Source of the DNA: Bradyrhizobium sp. CIAT3101
GTDB taxonomy: Bacteria > Pseudomonadota > Alphaproteobacteria > Rhizobiales > Xanthobacteraceae
Assembly: GCF_029714945.1 (NCBI RefSeq)
Contig: NZ_CP121634.1
Span: 4,671,001 to 4,735,000, forward strand
DNA: 64,000 nt
Direction of reading: 5' to 3'
Within the stretch, counting starts at the first letter, position 1; each line of letters opens with the position of its first letter. Position numbers and translations under genes: made by a program. Below, in pieces: positions 62,346 through 64,000 of this stretch. The notes below the pieces were generated by a model that was given only the letters and a program-made list of their open reading frames with translations, ran no database searches and had not been told where the DNA came from.

Positions 62346-63587
62346 ATGATGGGCTCGAAACTGTCGATCGCAATCCTCGCTCTCGCCGCGTTCACCACGC
62401 CGGCGTGGGCCCAGGATAAAACAAGCGACATCATCGCGCGCGGCGAATATCTCGCCCGTGCCGGCGATTGCACCGCCTGCCACACCGCGGCTGAGGGCCG
62501 CCTGTTCGCCGGCGGGCGCCCGATGCCGACCCCGTTCGGAACGATCTACACTTCCAACATCACGCCCGATCCGGAGACCGGCATCGGCAAGTGGAGTGCG
62601 GACGATTTTTACCGGACCATGCACAGCGGCCGCTTCCCGGATGGCGGGCTGATCTATCCGGCGATGCCGTTTGCCTCCTACACCAAAGTCACGCGCGCCG
62701 ACAGCGACGCGATCTTCGCCTATCTGCGCTCGATTGCGCCGGTGAACCAGAAGAACAAGCCGCACGAGCTGCGCTTCCCCTATGACAACCGCCAGCTCAT
62801 CCTGGGATGGCGCACGCTGTTCTTCAGCGAAGGCGAGTTCAAGCCCGATCCGACCAAATCGGCCGAATGGAATCGCGGCGCCTATCTGGTCGAAGGCCTC
62901 GGCCATTGCGGCATGTGCCATTCGCCGATCAACGCGCTCGGCGGCACCTCGCAGTCGGACGCCTTCAAGGGTGGCCTGATCCCGATGCAGAACTGGTACG
63001 CACCCTCGCTCACCTCGAACCGCGAGGCAGGTCTCGGCGACTGGAGCATCAAGGACATCACCGATCTGCTCCAGACCGGCGTCTCCGCGCGCGGCGTGGT
63101 CTACGGCCCGATGGCCGAGGTCGTGCACAACAGCCTGCAATACCTCAACGACGCCGACACCAAGGCGATGGCGGTGTATCTTAAGGGCATCGCGGAAGGC
63201 TCGTCGCCGCCGCCGACAAGCACGGCCTTGCCGAATACCGAGAGCAGCCTGCTGATCAGCCTCGGCAAGACCGTGTACGACAAGAACTGCGCGAGCTGTC
63301 ACGGCGCGCAGGGCGAAGGCAAGCCGCCACACTGGCCGCCGCTTGCCAACAACCAGTCGATCGAGATGCAGTCGGCGGTCAATCCGATCCGCATGGTGCT
63401 CAATGGCGGCTATCCGCCCGGCACCAAGGGTAATCCGATGCCCTACGGCATGCCGCCCTTCGCGGGCCTCCTCTCCGACAACGAGGTCGCCGCCGTCGTC
63501 TCCTACATCCGCACCGCCTGGGGCAATCGCGGAACGCCGGTCTCGGCGCGCGAGGCCAACGAGCTGCGCTCCGCACCGCTGAACTGA
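62346..63587 (+). CDS. Tri-haem cytochrome c (dehydrogenase-subunit type)
   Basis: This is a 413-residue periplasmic protein with three CxxCH motifs (CTACH, CGMCH, CASCH), as in cytochrome subunits of alcohol, gluconate and aldehyde dehydrogenases. Its signal peptide is MMGSKLSIAILALAAFTTPAWA. Signatures GEYLARAGDCTACHTA, GTIYTSNITPDPETGIGKWSADDF and NRGAYLVEGLGHCGMCHSP match that family. No dehydrogenase gene is next to it; it is instead grouped with a di-haem cytochrome and oxidase genes, so it may feed electrons to the oxidase. Two in-frame ATGs (62346, 62349) are possible starts. Confidence 0.88.
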   Translation: MMGSKLSIAILALAAFTTPAWAQDKTSDIIARGEYLARAGDCTACHTAAEGRLFAGGRPMPTPFGTIYTSNITPDPETGIGKWSADDFYRTMHSGRFPDGGLIYPAMPFASYTKVTRADSDAIFAYLRSIAPVNQKNKPHELRFPYDNRQLILGWRTLFFSEGEFKPDPTKSAEWNRGAYLVEGLGHCGMCHSPINALGGTSQSDAFKGGLIPMQNWYAPSLTSNREAGLGDWSIKDITDLLQTGVSARGVVYGPMAEVVHNSLQYLNDADTKAMAVYLKGIAEGSSPPPTSTALPNTESSLLISLGKTVYDKNCASCHGAQGEGKPPHWPPLANNQSIEMQSAVNPIRMVLNGGYPPGTKGNPMPYGMPPFAGLLSDNEVAAVVSYIRTAWGNRGTPVSAREANELRSAPLN

Positions 63588-63595
63588 GAGGCGTC

Positions 63596-63772
63596 ATGTT
63601 CAACTCCGATCCGCCGACCAGCCCAGCCGCCGCCGACCAGGCCGTCGAGGAAGTGGTCGCGCAAGGCCCGTCAGGTGCCATCGTGCTGGCCGGCATCGCC
63701 ACGGCCTGCGTGGTCGCGATGTGGCTTGCCTTCTATCTGTTCGTCTTCCTGCCGCGGGGACCGCTGCAATGA
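63596..63772 (+). CDS. Small single-helix membrane protein of oxidase operon
   Basis: This is a 58-residue protein: a soluble N-terminus (MFNSDPPTSPAAADQAVEE) and one membrane helix (GAIVLAGIATACVVAMWLAFYLFVFL). It starts eight bases after the tri-haem cytochrome gene, and its stop TGA overlaps the ATG of the next gene (ATGA). By position and shape it is probably a small accessory subunit of the terminal oxidase. It is too short to assign by family. Confidence 0.65.
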   Translation: MFNSDPPTSPAAADQAVEEVVAQGPSGAIVLAGIATACVVAMWLAFYLFVFLPRGPLQ

Positions 63773-64000
63773 GCGCGGAGGACACGCATCGCAGCGTCGA
63801 GGTCGCGGCCCGCGTCGAGCGGCGCTGGGCCGCCATTGCCGTGATCATCATCGTGGGCATGGCGCTGCTGGCGGCGTTCGCCGGCATCCATCAGGCGACG
63901 ATGCCGCAGCCGCGCGTCGAGACCACCGATCCGTCGCGGATTCATCTGTCCGGCGAGTTCGTCGAGAGCAATCTCGGCAGTGTGCTGGAGACCAACGGCA
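63769..64000 (+). CDS. Probable cytochrome c oxidase subunit II (5' part; runs past window end)
   Basis: The first 77 residues are visible. A cytoplasmic N-terminus (MSAEDTHRSVEVAARVERRW) is followed by one membrane helix (AAIAVIIIVGMALLAAFAGI) and the start of a periplasmic domain (PRVETTDPSRIHLSGEFVESNLGSV). This layout, one helix and then a beta-rich domain, is that of ba3-like oxidase subunit II, and the HLSGEFVE segment is one I associate with this type. The CuA site would lie beyond the window. The cytochromes c upstream support an oxidase operon. Confidence 0.65.
   Translation, partial: MSAEDTHRSVEVAARVERRWAAIAVIIIVGMALLAAFAGIHQATMPQPRVETTDPSRIHLSGEFVESNLGSVLETNG

Overview
The window is a GC-rich chromosomal segment of an alphaproteobacterium, most likely Bradyrhizobium or a close relative in Nitrobacteraceae. 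The pointers are the order dusB-ntrB-ntrC-ntrY-ntrX-hfq-hflX, the fused ispDF gene followed by cinA, the abundance of TRAP and LIV-type binding proteins, and three kinds of intergenic repeat that I remember from Bradyrhizobium. I see no rRNA, tRNA, CRISPR array, transposase or prophage. All identifications come from reading the sequence; no database search was run.

Layout. 1-4243: conserved plus-strand block with the end of holB, metG carrying a long lysine-rich N-terminus, a TatD nuclease and a metallo-beta-lactamase-fold hydrolase. 4246-7415: tandem autotransporter-barrel paralogues with duplicated leaders. 7575-12191: TRAP transporter (fused DctQM) with an acyl-CoA synthetase. 12710-16457: a cluster resembling 4-nitrobenzoate catabolism (binding protein, nitroreductase, PnbB-like lyase, divergent LysR), followed by a secreted carboxylesterase. 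18254-24905: a seven-gene operon with a second TRAP transporter, a divergent AroQ, a protein of unknown function, a TIM-barrel enzyme and a KstD-like flavoenzyme. A divergent GntR gene, an M24 peptidase-like enzyme and an SMP-30 lactonase adjoin it. This operon is my best candidate for an undescribed pathway.

27879-48432: mixed accessory genes. They include a PilZ-XRE fusion, an alpha/beta-hydrolase-cyclase fusion, a NylB-like hydrolase with a copper amine oxidase and AraC regulator, metQIN, a DASS transporter, a diguanylate cyclase, enoyl-CoA hydratase, a cobalt-type nitrile hydratase operon, queC, mazG, a YukJ-like protein and an acetyltransferase.

48587-60528: housekeeping and nitrogen regulation, with hflX, hfq, ntrX, ntrY, ntrC, ntrB and dusB on the minus strand and ispDF and cinA on the plus strand. 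A clear NtrC-type palindrome lies just upstream of dusB-ntrBC. 60529-64000: a small HTH-like gene, a degenerate repeat, and the start of a terminal-oxidase operon (di-haem and tri-haem cytochromes c, a 58-residue membrane protein, and the start of a probable oxidase subunit II cut by the window end).

Functional theme. Much of the centre is uptake of organic acids or aromatics through binding-protein-dependent systems, followed by entry reactions: CoA ligation, nitro reduction, dehydration and dehydrogenation, ester and amide hydrolysis, nitrile hydration. Each block has its own local regulator (LysR, GntR or AraC). The two central catabolic blocks could both lead to protocatechuate-type intermediates; that is inference.
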